From Aaosphaeria pasadenensis (taxonomy: Eukaryota > Ascomycota > Dothideomycetes > Pleosporales): DNA of 64,000 nucleotides. The position numbers and the translations under genes are program-made. A model generated the notes under the pieces. The model ran no database searches and was not told the origin of the DNA. It saw only the letters and a program-made list of their open reading frames with translations. Location of the stretch: positions 310,001-374,000 of the forward strand of contig JAKLMB010000032.1 of NCBI GenBank assembly GCA_022813625.1, written 5' to 3'. Shown here in pieces: positions 12,135 through 22,341 of the stretch (its first letter is position 1; the number at the start of each line of letters is the position of its first letter).

Positions 12135-12330
12135 GGCTCCATAGCCAGACTCCCTCTTAGGAGGTTGAGCAGTGGCTATGGGCCCGGCGTGGGAGGGATC
12201 AAGCAGAGGTACGGCCAGACTCACCCTTGGGGTTTGAGCAGTGGTCAAATCCATACTCCCCCTTTCGCCCCTGGGTTTTGAGCAGTGGTTAAACCCATAC
12301 TCGCCCTCGGGTTCGGAGCAATGGTCCCAG
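12135..12330 (+). repeat. Degenerate direct repeat with core TTGAGCAGTGG
   Basis: The core GTTGAGCAGTGG-like motif recurs near 12164, 12233, 12278 and (as TTCGGAGCAATGG) 12312, with a weaker copy AAGCAGAGG near 12199. Spacing is 34-45 bases. Between cores, sequences like CCAGACTCNCCCT or CCATACTCGCCCT also recur. Confidence 0.7.
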
Positions 12331-12530
12331 CCTTGTTCACACCCTACGTCCCTGAACGTCTACACTCGCTGTAATTATCAACTGTAGTATAGCAATGAAA
12401 ACAATAACTGTATGATGCGTCTTGTTCATGATGTGACTTCAAATGATCGAATCAAGCACACAATTGGTATTACTTAAGAAATAGCGAACCATTCATGAGA
12501 TTGGCACCTATCGCCTGATTCCAAGTAGCA

Positions 12531-12630
12531 CACGATGCCTTCTTTCAATGTAGGACACGATGCCTTCTTTCAATGTAGGACACGATGCCTTCTTTCAATG
12601 TGGGACACGATGCCTTCTCTCGAGTAGCAC
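12531..12630 (+). repeat. 25-base tandem repeat, four units
   Basis: The unit starts CACGATGCCTTCTTTCAATG and ends TAGGA. Units 1 and 2 are identical over 25 bases, unit 3 has one substitution, and unit 4 is degenerate in its second half. The tract is a minisatellite without an open reading frame of interest. Confidence 0.9.
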
Positions 12631-12930
12631 AATCTCCCTTCTTCTATGTGGGATAGAGATATGGAAAAAAACGTTACTGTTCGCATTCTTGCCTGACAAT
12701 CTATGGGGACGATTTATTCAGCACTGTAAAAACATTGATCCCGTGATAGCATGATTGACAGGTCACTGTTGCATCACAAGTATATTCTCGATAGCAAGGC
12801 CCAATACTCCACTCCGCCTTGCTTATGAATACCAGTAACTTGGTTAAGGTTGTCAAGTCATAAAAAAATAATCATTACCCTATCGTGATCAAGTGTGAAA
12901 TATGCCTTTGCCTATGCGGTAAGTTTCTCA

Positions 12931-13355
12931 TCATGCATGCGTGGTCACAAACGCAGACATTGCCTTGACAGCATTACCATCGTGCAATCTTAGTAGCTCG
13001 GTGGCGCGCGGCTTCGAAACCTCAAGCTCCAATACCTGAGAAATCATCAGGGCAAGTACTTAATCTACTAGTATAGGAAGGTAGTTGCAGAACATACGAG
13101 AAGTGAGACATCAGCAGCATCCACCTTGACTGTTTTCTTCTTCTCCGCAGGCGCACTCTTCTCATCGATACTCAAATTCTTCATTGCCTCTCCCAACGCC
13201 TTCGAATCGATGTCTTTCTTGGATCCATCGTCGGCATCTACGGCGTCGAGGGAGGAGAGCGCTTCGGCTGCTTTGCGGTCTTCAGCGGTAGCCGTCGGGG
13301 CATGGGGATCGGAGACGCCCTCCTGTATCGCTGAAGGTTGCGGTTCTTCGGCCAT
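12931..13355 (-). CDS. HYPK-like protein (huntingtin-interacting protein K family, UBA-like domain)
   Basis: Protein of 120 residues from two exons, 13098-13355 and 12931-13035 (363 bases). The N-terminal half is acidic and low in complexity. The conserved part is KTVKVDAADVSLLV, which splices in frame to LELEVSKPRATELLRLHDGN and then AVKAMSAFV, the UBA-like three-helix fold of HYPK. In animals and in filamentous fungi HYPK binds the NatA N-terminal acetyltransferase (Naa10/Naa15) on ribosomes and modulates its activity. The start is the first ATG of the frame (MAEEPQPSAI). The second exon supplies most of the diagnostic domain. Confidence 0.85.
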
Positions 13356-14005
13356 GGTTGCGGGCGGGGTGTATCAGTTATTGATTCTGCTCGTAGCTGC
13401 AAACGTGTTGCCACGGGATGGCAATGTCTTACATGCTTTTCGAACAGACAAAGATGGAGCTCAAAGACGAAGCTAATCTGGAGGTTGAACAGTCGATGAC
13501 GGGTGTTTCGCCAAGGAGTCGGTCCACCAATCACGACAAGCGAGGATTCTTCCGTTTACACATGGCTTTATTGAAGTGACTCTTCTGATTCTTTCTGTAT
13601 GACTCTTGAAACACAGGACTTGGAAATCTCAATTACTGCCAGCTTGAGCACTTCCAAAACCCGACGCGAATCAGCTGCAAACGGTTTGAGACCTCTCGCT
13701 GCAGTGAAAGGTTGAATAATTGTAAGTCTCACACTGGACAACGATGTTCAATTGACAACCTGCAACTAAACACCGTACTCCACTATTATGACCTGCCACA
13801 TGGATTTTCCCTTTCTAGTTACATCACTTGGTTTGCGACAGCGTTTTTTTGTTTCATTCTGTAATTTCAGAATCGTCTGACCTGGAACATGAGTCATTGA
13901 TCCTACCGCAAACGATAACATCTTCTACACTCTGTATTTGAACAGACTGGCTTACATTCGATAGGAATCATACGAGCTTTGATTTAGGACAAAAAAAGCA
14001 GCAAG
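13356..14005. other. Divergent promoter region, HYPK-like and DAHP synthase genes
   Basis: This 650-base spacer lies between divergent starts. It is AT-rich close to the DAHP synthase start (13840-14000). I see no further structure. Confidence 0.5.
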
Positions 14006-15554
14006 ATGGGTCACACACAGGGCGCCAATGGTGATGGGCAGAATTGGTCACCTGACTGTAAGTGGTATCCCTTTTACCAATGAATTCTACTCTGACAACC
14101 TAATAGCATGGAGATCGAAGCCAATCAAGCAAATGGTGGAATATGAGGATTCAGAAGCCGTATCTGCTGCATTAAAGAAGCTTTCAAGCCTTCCACCTAT
14201 TGTAACACCGACCGAGATCACCAAGCTTAAGTCACACCTTCGAGATGTCGCACTTGGAAAAGCGTTCCTTCTCCAGGGAGGCGACTGCGCGGAGTTGTTC
14301 TCCTACTGCTCCGACGAGCCCATCGACTCCAAGATCAAGCTTCTACTCCAGATGAGTCTGGTCCTCATCTGGGGCATGAACAAGCCCGTCATCCGGATCG
14401 GTCGCATGGCCGGCCAGTACGCAAAGCCTCGATCCAGCCCGACCGAAGTCGTGGACGGCAAGACGATTGCCAGCTTCCGGGGAGACATCCTCAACGACTT
14501 CGATCCCGCGAATCGAACACTTGATCCAGAACGTCTTGTCAGCGCCTACTTCCACTCCGCCACGACACTGAACTACGTTCGCGGACAACTAGCGAGCGGG
14601 ATCGCAGACCTACACAATCCCCTCGATTGGGGTCTCGGCCACGTTCGAGACAAGGACCTGCAAACGAAGTACTCCAAGATCGTGAACAGCATATCCGAGT
14701 CTCTGCGCTTCATGAGGACAATCGGAGCAGACACTGCCGGCCAGCTCCACACCGTAGATCTGTACACCAGCCACGAGGGTCTCGTCATGGAATACGAGCA
14801 AGCCCTCACACGGAGCCTAAGGAACCCAGGTGGCTACACGCCATCTCGCAAGTCATCAGACGGCAAGGGATGGTACAACACCGCGGCCCATTTCCTCTGG
14901 ATCGGAGACCGCACTCGACAGATTGACGGCGGACACGTGGAGTACTTCCGCGGCATCGAGAACCCGATTGGCATCAAGGTCGGCCCGTCGATGAAGACGG
15001 ATGAGCTCGTACAGTTGCTGGACATCGTCAACCCGAACAAGGAGATCGGCAAGGTCACGCTCATCACACGTTACGGAGAGGATAAGGTGGAGGCGATGTT
15101 GGGACATCACATCGAGGCAGTGAAGGAGAGCGGCCACATCGTGGTCTGGCAATGTGATCCCATGCACGGGTAAGAAATCCTGACAGTTCAAGAAACCTAC
15201 AGATCTATATGAAATATGGGGACTGATACTATTTTTCGCAGTAACACCCGGAGCACACCGACGGGCCTCAAGACCCGCCATTTCAGCAGCGTCTTCTCCG
15301 AGCTCTCCTCGGCTCTCAAGATTCACAAGCAGCATGGATCTTTCCTCGGCGGCGTCCACCTCGAACTGACGGGCGACGCGGTTACGGAATGCGTGGGAGG
15401 CAGCGAGGGACTTGCGGAGGAAGATTTGAGCCTGAATTATACCACCTTCTGCGATCCTCGATTGAACGAGAAGCAGGCATTGGAGCTGGCGTTTTTGGTA
15501 GCTGGGCATTACCGTGAAGTCGATCAATTGAGTGGCTCGGGAGCTAGCTTGTGA
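14006..15554 (+). CDS. 3-deoxy-D-arabino-heptulosonate 7-phosphate synthase, class II (plant-type)
   Basis: First enzyme of the shikimate pathway: condenses phosphoenolpyruvate and erythrose 4-phosphate. Three exons (14006-14057, 14107-15169, 15242-15554) give 475 residues. The start MGHTQGANGDGQNWSPD splices into SWRSKPIKQM, matching the family's usual SWR-KP N-terminal block. Class II hallmarks are FLLQGGDCAE, IRIGRMAGQYAKPRS, GDILNDFD, LYTSHEGL, FLWIGDRTRQ, VWQCDPMHGNT (across intron 2) and FLGGVHLELTG. Cys in GGDCAE, and His and Glu in the later motifs, match the metal ligands of the class. Filamentous ascomycetes use class II enzymes alongside the Aro3/Aro4 type; the Neurospora tryptophan-sensitive isozyme is of this type. 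Feedback specificity cannot be read from sequence. Confidence 0.95.
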
Positions 15555-16093
15555 TTGATTATATATATAATACGGCTCACGAGTAGTATATCGAGCTACA
15601 AAAAAAGTAATGCTGATTCCTGACTATGTATTTGCACATGATTGCAACTCGGACGAACTATGGCGGGATGATCTACCCTTAGTACTCGTCGCAGCTTCTC
15701 GCTCGTTCGCAACAAAGACCCAATCCAGCCATAGTAGCGAAAAGGTCGCCAAGATTGCACACCGAACTGAACAACGATTACTCTGTACTGAGCTATATAT
15801 CTCATTTTACTGCTGCCTTGTCGCTAGGAGACACAACAATTATATCAGGGACGGAATCCCACGGATATCGAGTGCGAGAGTTGCGTGGAGACCTCTCGCA
15901 ACAGGGGGCACCTCATTGGCTCGCAGCTAGGAGTCCCCCCCAACCATTTGCCTTAGGCCCGAGCTTTCGAGATTTCGAAAAGGTGACGTTCATTCGCATC
16001 TCAACAATCCTTTTCCCTTGCTCCGTTCAGATAACCTCGCTCCAACGACCGACCTTCCCTCTTATCTTTCCCTCTCTGTTACTTTTATCAGCA
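15555..16093. other. Intergenic, upstream of the myristoylation-motif gene
   Basis: This holds the 3' flank of DAHP synthase and the promoter of the next gene. Positions 15990-16090 are pyrimidine-rich. I see no repeat. Confidence 0.5.
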
Positions 16094-16834
16094 ATGGGGT
16101 CTGCAGCATCGAAAGGCGCTCGTGCCGCGGGTGCGAGCGCTCGCAAATATCCCACTCGCGTCCCACCGACTGCTACAACTACTACAACACAATCCACGAC
16201 CAACAGCCATGCTCCTGCTCCTCCTCCGCCGTCCGCCCGGCCCTCTCAAGCAGGTCCTACAGTGCACCCGAGCCCGCAAGCCAGCGAGACGAAAACTCAA
16301 GGTACGCATTCATTCACTCACTTCGAACATCCCAGAAACGCCTGGGAAATCCCAAAGTGCGAAAGGCATGTCATGTCATTAACGTGAACTAACTGTGTGC
16401 CACCACAACCAGCAATCGACCTCGACGCCCGCGACCCAGCATTCGCCTCCCGACTGAACACCATCGGCGTCGTCGAGCCAAACCCGTACCACCCTTCGAC
16501 CACCTCGTCGTTCGACCCCAGCAGGCGCAACGCCGCGAATCAGTTCGCGGACATGATGACCGCGCCGCCGCAGTCGGCGTTTCCTGACCCGGGGAACAAT
16601 CCCGCGTTGCGGATACTGCATTCCAGGCAGAAGATTCAAGAGGAAGCGGAGAGTGAGCTAGAGCAGTTGGGCAAGAGGGGGTTCAAGGGGCGGACGTATG
16701 TCGATGCTGGGATCTTGCAGCTGGCGCTCAAGAGGCTGCAGCGTGGGGAGAGCGAGGCGAAGGTCGAGGACGCATTTGACATCAAGAGGGGGCGATTGGG
16801 GGTGCTGAAGAAGGGATTGGTGGAGTCGGTATGA
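16094..16834 (+). CDS. Putative N-myristoylated protein with C-terminal helix-turn-helix-like segment, function unknown
   Basis: Two exons (16094-16301, 16413-16834) encode 209 residues. The N-terminus MGSAASKG fits the N-myristoyltransferase consensus (Gly2, Ser6, Lys7). A Thr/Pro/Ala-rich disordered stretch follows, to about residue 70. The second exon starts AIDLDARDPAFASRLNTIG, a well-formed block that looks conserved, then FADMMTAPPQ and a charged helical C-terminal part (residues about 140-209, YVDAGILQLALKRLQRGES onward) resembling a helix-turn-helix of conserved fungal proteins. I cannot name an orthologue. Membrane anchoring is inferred from the N-terminal motif only. Confidence 0.72.
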
Positions 16835-17276
16835 TGAAGAAGATGATGATACGTCGTCATATATTTTGAGAAAAAAAGGGGATATATGGTACCTATGCGG
16901 ACAAAGTTGTGGGGGAAGATGTCGCGAATCAACCGCTATGGGCTATGGCTACCGTTGCCATTGCCCGTTGCCGTCGCGGCCGTAAATCCTGCACAGTCGC
17001 ATGGCGATACTGTTGTTGGACAACAACACGGCCATCGACGAACCCCAAAGGTGGCGCTCCCCATAACCAACATAAGTCCGATGGAACATGCCATGCAATG
17101 CAACACTGTCCCGAATCCGTAGCGCCAGGAATCCCAAAACCAAAGAGAGAACCAGAAACTCCAAAACCCGATGCCAAGTCATACAAGGACCACCACTACC
17201 GTCGGGGGGGTCAGAAGAAAGAAAGAAAGGGAAAAGGAAAAGGTCGTTACAAGAAAAGAAAAAGAGGAAAAAAAAA
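16835..17276. other. Intergenic between convergent genes, with purine-rich tract
   Basis: This lies between the 3' ends of the myristoylation-motif gene and the Harbinger-like gene. Positions 17206-17276 are almost pure A/G on the plus strand, just past the stop of the minus-strand gene. I see no gene. Confidence 0.5.
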
Positions 17277-17854
17277 CTAAAACTCCTTTCGCTCATGGAT
17301 GAAGTTATTCAGCGCCGTTATCGCCTCGATGAAGTCCTGCTGTGCGATGTCGAGGCCGTCGCCGCGATCGTCGCCCACCTTGACGAGGCCGTCCATCCTC
17401 AATTTACCCGGTCGCCAAGACTTGAGGACACGCCATCGGGTCTTTGATGTGTTGAACGACGGACATGATGGCGAGACGTCTTCCTTCTCGCGGAGGACTC
17501 TCAGAGCGTTGATGACGTTGAGGAAGATTCTGATGGATGATGTTAGTTGGAAACTCTTTTTTTTCATCGGAGGGGTGCGACTCGTTACCTCTGCGTGAGA
17601 TCGATGTCATGATCCCAGTTGTAGGCGGCATCCCGAAAGCTGTTCCCCTGGGCGACGATGTCGAGGAAGACGAACAGGCTCTCCTCTACGCTGATGTCCT
17701 CCTTGGCCGTACTCGATTCGACGTTCTCGACTATCCAATCGGCGAGCTGGAAGAAGGTCATCTGGTCCATGTGGGTGAATTCATTGAAGCGGTCGGGTAT
17801 TGTGTTGAGCAGATATCGGGCCCTATCAGCCCCCGCGGTTCCCGTGACGGCCAT
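17277..17854 (-). CDS. Small protein resembling the N-terminal helical domain of Harbinger/PIF transposases
   Basis: Two exons (17589-17854, 17277-17529) give 172 residues; the splice restores NWDHDIDLTQR to IFLNVINALRVL. The pattern, a residue-rich FNEFTHMDQMTFFQLADWIV, then ISVEESLFVFLDIVAQGN and a helix ending in VINALRVL, resembles the helical domain that precedes the DDE nuclease in Harbinger/PIF-type elements. No DDE catalytic core follows: after residue 110 the sequence becomes unfamiliar and ends ALNNFIHERKEF. It may be a domesticated fragment, a decayed element, or a distinct fungal family of similar fold. The open frame and clean intron argue for a functional gene, but I am unsure. 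Confidence 0.55.
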
Positions 17855-19728
17855 ATGGGAGTGGAAGTAAGTGGTATGTGGTTGCGGAAATGAGAGTGGT
17901 GATGATAGTTCGCTGATTGATCGTTGTCGTCAGATCGGGCAAGTCAGGCGATGCCGGAGTTAGGAGAGGAGAGGGGTAGTAGTAAGTCGTAGTTATTGTG
18001 TAGATGTGTGAATGTATGCGTGTGTGATATGTCGCAATGTATTCAATACAGTCTCCAAGACGTGTGTGAAAGTATTTGTTGCTGGTGATGGGTGTAGTTC
18101 AGATGATGGACTGGCTGAGATGGGGCTAAGGTAGAGAAATAATGGGGGGGAGGGCAGGAAGAAAAGATGATGCGGGCCTTGTTTGCAGCGGAGGCGCAAC
18201 GCAACAACTGGGCAAAGATGGCGAAAGAGAGTAGCTGAAGCGGCCAGTGGGGCCGGGTTAAAACGAGACGAGACGAGTGAAGACAGAGAGAGAGAGAAGA
18301 GACTGGTCACTGAGGGTGGAGAGTGGAGGGGAGTCGGAGGGGAGTGAGATGAATCGAGACGAGACGACATGGGAAGATTGACATGTGAAAGAGACGAGAC
18401 AGAGGCAAACACATTAACATATGATGACAGGACACGATGCTGGCTCGAGCGCTTTGGATGTGACTCGCATCGCTTCGGGTCATGGCCTGTCCAAGGTATT
18501 ACTACTGCCAATTAACTAGTAGTGGTACAAGTATCACTGCCTGAGTGACATCAGTCCCCGTATCCATCCATGATCCTTTCTCATCCTCTTCCTAGTCTTC
18601 CTCTTCCGACACTTCGTCAAACACAAAGAAAAGTATGCAATGCACATTTCTCATGACAAAGTACTCCGTAGGCAATTACAAGAAGGAATTATTCCAGTTC
18701 TAGACTTCGCGCGCCATGGCTCAGGTTAGGCCAGGTCCGGGTCTTGCAACGTGGTTGTGGTGGTTGCGGTGGTTGCGGCGGCCGTGGTGGTGGTGTTGGC
18801 TCTAGACGGGGCTCCGAACGGTGGATGATGGATGATGGCGGTCACGAGTGGTTGGTCTGACTGTGGAGTGATTAACCCTTTCTTGACACCCAAATCCAAA
18901 TCTGATGATTCCCGAACCAACATGATGATGATTCTCGAATTCCTCCTCGGATCAGATCAGTGTGCTGTACTTGCAAACGTTTTGGGTTGTACTTGTGATA
19001 CGTGCAATCCATGGATGAGGCGGGCGGATGCGCGCGCGCACTGCCGGGACTGATCATGCAGCCAAAAGGGTGGATGGGATTGCTCTTTTTCGTTACTTAT
19101 CGTGCTCGACACCGTTAATGGGCCATCGACGGCTGATAGCCGCCTGTTACTCGGAAGTCAAGAATAATCCCCGGTCAGGGAAGGGGAAGAGAAGGGCAAC
19201 GGTTGGATGTGAATGGTGGCATTATTCTGAGCACGAGGATTATTATTATCATTGCACGGTAGATCGGATCTACTATGAAGGAGGTTAAACCAAGGCAGTT
19301 AGAAACTGTTTCGGCGGATCTTCCTTAGCTGGGCACGCTGGGATGATGACGGATGATGGATGACGGAGTTGGTCACTGGCTTCGCTTTGTTGCAGGTACA
19401 ATTACACATCGCAAGCTGTGAGTAACTACCTACTCATTTTACTCATGTATGACAGTTTGAGATACCCGTCTGTCTACCCGTTGCCTGTGTATCTGTCTGC
19501 CTGCTCCGCTTACAACATGCATGGATGGTTACATCCTTAATCTACCTACCTGATTATCCCATGCTCTCACCAAGACCAAGACCATCATCCATGGCCATGT
19601 CTGACGGCGTGTATGCGCATGACGGCAAAGGATCGTTGACTCGCAATTCTCTCCTCCGACCTTCCACACCACTAATTAACTAATCAACCTCATCGTACTC
19701 GTAATCATTCTACTACTAACGCCCTCAA
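17855..19728. other. 1.9-kb gene-free stretch upstream of the Zn2Cys6 gene
   Basis: Positions 18230-18420 are purine-rich, with many GAGACGAGACGAG-like short repeats. Positions 18740-18800 hold a GGTGGTTGCGG-type triplet-like tract. Frames in these tracts are low-complexity (for example a Ser/Pro-rich minus frame near 18000-18510) and I do not call them. The stretch probably holds the promoters of both divergent neighbours and a long 5' leader. Confidence 0.5.
18742..18800 (+). repeat. GGTGGTTG/CGG simple-sequence tract
   Basis: Imperfect repeats of GGTTGTGGT, GGTTGCGGT and GGTGGTGGT over about 60 bases in the gene-free stretch. No coding significance is seen. Confidence 0.7.
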
Positions 19729-20946
19729 ATGCTTGGCTACATCTCCTCCACCCGTAAAAAGAGCTGTCTCGCCTGTGTAAAAAGCAAACGAAGATGTGAC
19801 CTGGGTTACCCGTCGTGTAAGCGCTGCTCCACCAAGCATCTGGATTGCACCTATCCCAATGCCGCCACACGCCAGCACCAACACCAGCAGGTCGGAGTTG
19901 TCGTACGCCAAACAACACCGGATATCGTGCCGGTCGACGAGGACAACAGCAATGACTTCAATCAAAATAGCATCCCAGTACCCAAAGACCAGGCCGAATC
20001 AATAATACCTGACGCTCAGTTCACCCCCGAGATACGAGCCATAGATCCGTCCTGGCTCCAATCCACTTCGGGTGCGTCCTCCTCTCGTGAAACACCCTTT
20101 CAGGACGACCTCAACCTCAGTCTGGACTTACCACCGCGGCTATCCGAGACCCTCCTGCCCCAGATACGACAGATATGGGAACCAACCATCCTGTCACAAT
20201 CCCAAGTTCTCTTCGTCGTCGACAAAATATGCGCCTACATCCCATCCCTCGCGCTCTCTGGCGCCACGCCCTTCATCCATGAGCGCATGTACCAAGGCTG
20301 GCAGCCGCAAGCCTACCAAGACAGCTGCACGATCGCCGCCCTCCACATGGTGAAGACGCCGCAAAACAAAGCCATCCTAACCAAGACGATCGACTGCAAG
20401 ATCTCCGCGCTGATCGCGTCCGCCAACACGTGGACGCTGGCCGAGCACCTCGCCGCCGTCCAGGCCCTCATCGTCTACCAGATCATCCGCCTCTTCGACC
20501 CGGACCTCGACCTCCAGCGCCTCGCGGACAGACAGAACATCCTGCTCGCCATCTGGTCCGCCCACCTCTGGAAGCGCTACTTCAACGAGCTCGACCCCAC
20601 CGACAACTGCTACGACTCGTGGATCTTCCAGGAATCGCTGCGCAGGACGATGCTCATGTCGGTCTTCCTGCGCGGGATCTGGTGCTCGTTCACCAAGGGC
20701 GGGTACTGCGACCAGGTGCCCATTCTCGCGAAGCTTCCCGTGACCAGGGACGGCGTGCTGTGGTCTTCGGACAGCGAGCAGTGGAAGGAGAGGAGACCGT
20801 GTACGACGGAGGGAGGGAAGTTGATCTCATATGGGGATCTGTCCGAGGGTTGGTCGGTCGATCAGGAACCTGAGAAGCTTCCTGAGTGGGAGCGGGTGCT
20901 GCTTGTGGCTTGTCGGGGTGCGGCTGACGCGAGGTTGCTTGGGTAA
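19729..20946 (+). CDS. Zn2Cys6 binuclear-cluster transcription factor
   Basis: Protein of 405 residues in one open frame. The N-terminal DNA-binding cluster has Cys13, 16, 23, 30, 33 and 40 (CX2CX6CX6CX2CX6C; ACVKSKRRCDLGYPSCKRC), followed by a short Gln/His-rich linker. The middle (residues about 125-400) is helical with a weak fungal-specific regulatory-domain character (DKICAYIPSLALSG, HMVKTPQNKAIL, LAIWSAHLWKRYFNELDP). It is shorter than most members (500-900 residues). A GTAAGA donor overlaps the stop codon, but splicing to downstream AG sites tested by eye gives an early stop. Targets are unknown; nothing nearby forms an obvious regulon. GC content rises in the middle of the gene (20280-20760). 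Confidence 0.85.
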   Translation: MLGYISSTRKKSCLACVKSKRRCDLGYPSCKRCSTKHLDCTYPNAATRQHQHQQVGVVVRQTTPDIVPVDEDNSNDFNQNSIPVPKDQAESIIPDAQFTPEIRAIDPSWLQSTSGASSSRETPFQDDLNLSLDLPPRLSETLLPQIRQIWEPTILSQSQVLFVVDKICAYIPSLALSGATPFIHERMYQGWQPQAYQDSCTIAALHMVKTPQNKAILTKTIDCKISALIASANTWTLAEHLAAVQALIVYQIIRLFDPDLDLQRLADRQNILLAIWSAHLWKRYFNELDPTDNCYDSWIFQESLRRTMLMSVFLRGIWCSFTKGGYCDQVPILAKLPVTRDGVLWSSDSEQWKERRPCTTEGGKLISYGDLSEGWSVDQEPEKLPEWERVLLVACRGAADARLLG

Positions 20947-21163
20947 GACATGGTAATGGGATTGATTGGATGAGTTGGTGTTGAAAGAAATAGGGCATGG
21001 TGCTGCTCGGAAGATGATGTTCAAGACTTGGAGAAGAGGAACATCTGGCGATAGCATTCGTTCGTCTTCACGAGATATCGATGAAATGGAAGACATGAAA
21101 GCGAGAGAGCGAACATGGGAATCAGTTCTATATCATAAAATGTTCACGTAAGTTATACCATAT

Positions 21164-21803
21164 CTAACTATTGACTTCTGCAACTTGAACCTTAATTTCT
21201 GCATCTTGAACCTTGACTTCTGCATCCTGACTCTTCACTTCTGCATCCTGACTCTTCACTTCTGCATCCTGACTCTGGACTTCTGCATCTTGACTCTGGA
21301 CTTCTGCACCTTGACTCTTGACTCCTGTATCTAGACTCTGGAGTTCTTCGAGCATATCCTGCTCCATCCTGCCTCCCCAAGGATACTTCCGTGCTCTCAG
21401 CTTCACCTGTCCTATAGGTCTTGGTTTAGGAATAAAGTTCCTAGTGATCAATTACCTAGTTGTGCATGCACGAGTTCGCACCAGTTTCGCCTTACCAACT
21501 CCCCTGCTCCCGACTCGCGAGATAGACCAAGTGTGGAATCTTCAACACTTCACCCTCAGACAACCGGCCCTTGACGCCCAAATCGTAGAGAAAGTTGAGA
21601 GAGATGTCCTCATCAGAGTCGAAGTGCGCAGGTTTATGGACAGCGTCGTATCCGTCTGATTGAACTTGGTGACGGAAGTCTCGCGAGAGGACGCTGGAGC
21701 AGAACGATTGCCCTAACGTGAGGTGTCTGGCGAGAGGATCGCCGTCGATGTCGGTGACTTTGACGTGTATGGCGACACGGCATGGACTGTCGCTAGTAGC
21801 CAT
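21164..21803 (-). CDS. Orphan protein with seven 7-residue C-terminal repeats, spliced
   Basis: Two exons, 21496-21803 and 21164-21440, joined through a 55-base intron (donor GTAAGG, acceptor CACTAG), give 194 residues in frame; the join reads REQGSWNFIPKPRPIGQ. The N-terminal exon (MATSDSPCRVAIHVKVTDID...) has short beta-like segments. The second exon is basic, then carries seven tandem copies of a 7-residue unit (EVKSQDA and variants) up to the stop. The intermediate frame in each exon is interrupted unless spliced this way, which supports the gene. I do not recognise a family. Confidence 0.62.
21172..21325 (-). repeat. 21-base tandem repeat coding EVKSQDA-like heptads
   Basis: About seven units of 21 bases (plus-strand consensus CTTCTGCATCCTGACTCTT plus two bases), nearly identical in the middle and more diverged at both ends. 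Each unit adds exactly seven residues, so length changes keep the frame. Confidence 0.9.
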
Positions 21804-22341
21804 TAAGTTGACGGGTTGGTTCTGGGAGAGGATTTGAGCGAGAGAGAAGAGTCAGGATTGTTAGGTTAATTGCGAGTAGTAGCAGAGCGTGGGAATTGTC
21901 ATTATTATCATTATTATTGTTTGATGGTGAGCCCTGCCAGCCAGCCCGTCCCTTGCCTGCTGTGTACTATATAAGGCAACCACCAGCACGGGTGCGGTAC
22001 CACGACTTCGCGCGTGTGGAACTACCTGAGACATTCATTCTTCATCGATCCACCATTCTTCATCCAACGACGGCTGTGAGCATGAGCGGACCGTAGTGTT
22101 CACTCCAGACAATCCAATTGCACCGTCACCACCCCGCACCTTTTGGTTCCAATCTGTTTGCTTTTGCGAATATCCTTTCATGGCGGCGTCGCCCTTCACC
22201 GCCCTTGAGTCTCACTAGAGTGGAAGGCGGGCAGTCCAATTGAAGGCAGCAGCCACTAACCGGGTTCCACGTGAAAGGAAGTCATAGCGAACAATACAAT
22301 TTGTTGGGTGAGTGGTGACTGTGACGATTTAAAAGTGAATC
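21804..22341. other. Divergent promoter region, heptad-repeat gene and DUF2828 gene
   Basis: This spacer of about 540 bases lies between divergent starts. A CACGTG E-box lies near 22268 and a TATA-like TATATAAGG lies at 21967-21975. No gene is seen. Confidence 0.5.

Larger units (their letters stand above)
11759..12930. other. Intergenic between convergent BRCT and HYPK-like genes, with two repeat tracts
   Basis: This 1.17-kb stretch lies between 3' ends, so it should hold no promoter for either neighbour. It contains the two repeat tracts listed separately. Short open frames are not convincing. Confidence 0.6.

Noticed and set aside
14856..15527. Minus-strand frame of 223 codons opposite DAHP synthase
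   Set aside because: Shadow of the conserved enzyme on the other strand, and it spans the enzyme's verified intron.
17993..18511. Minus-strand Ser/Pro-rich frame of 172 codons
   Set aside because: Low-complexity translation of a GAGACGAG-type tract; no domain and no plausible splice structure.
20941..21151. Possible extra 3' exon for the Zn2Cys6 factor using the GTAAGA at its stop
   Set aside because: Canonical acceptors tested by eye lead to an early stop; the frame with good-looking residues has no AG in the right phase.
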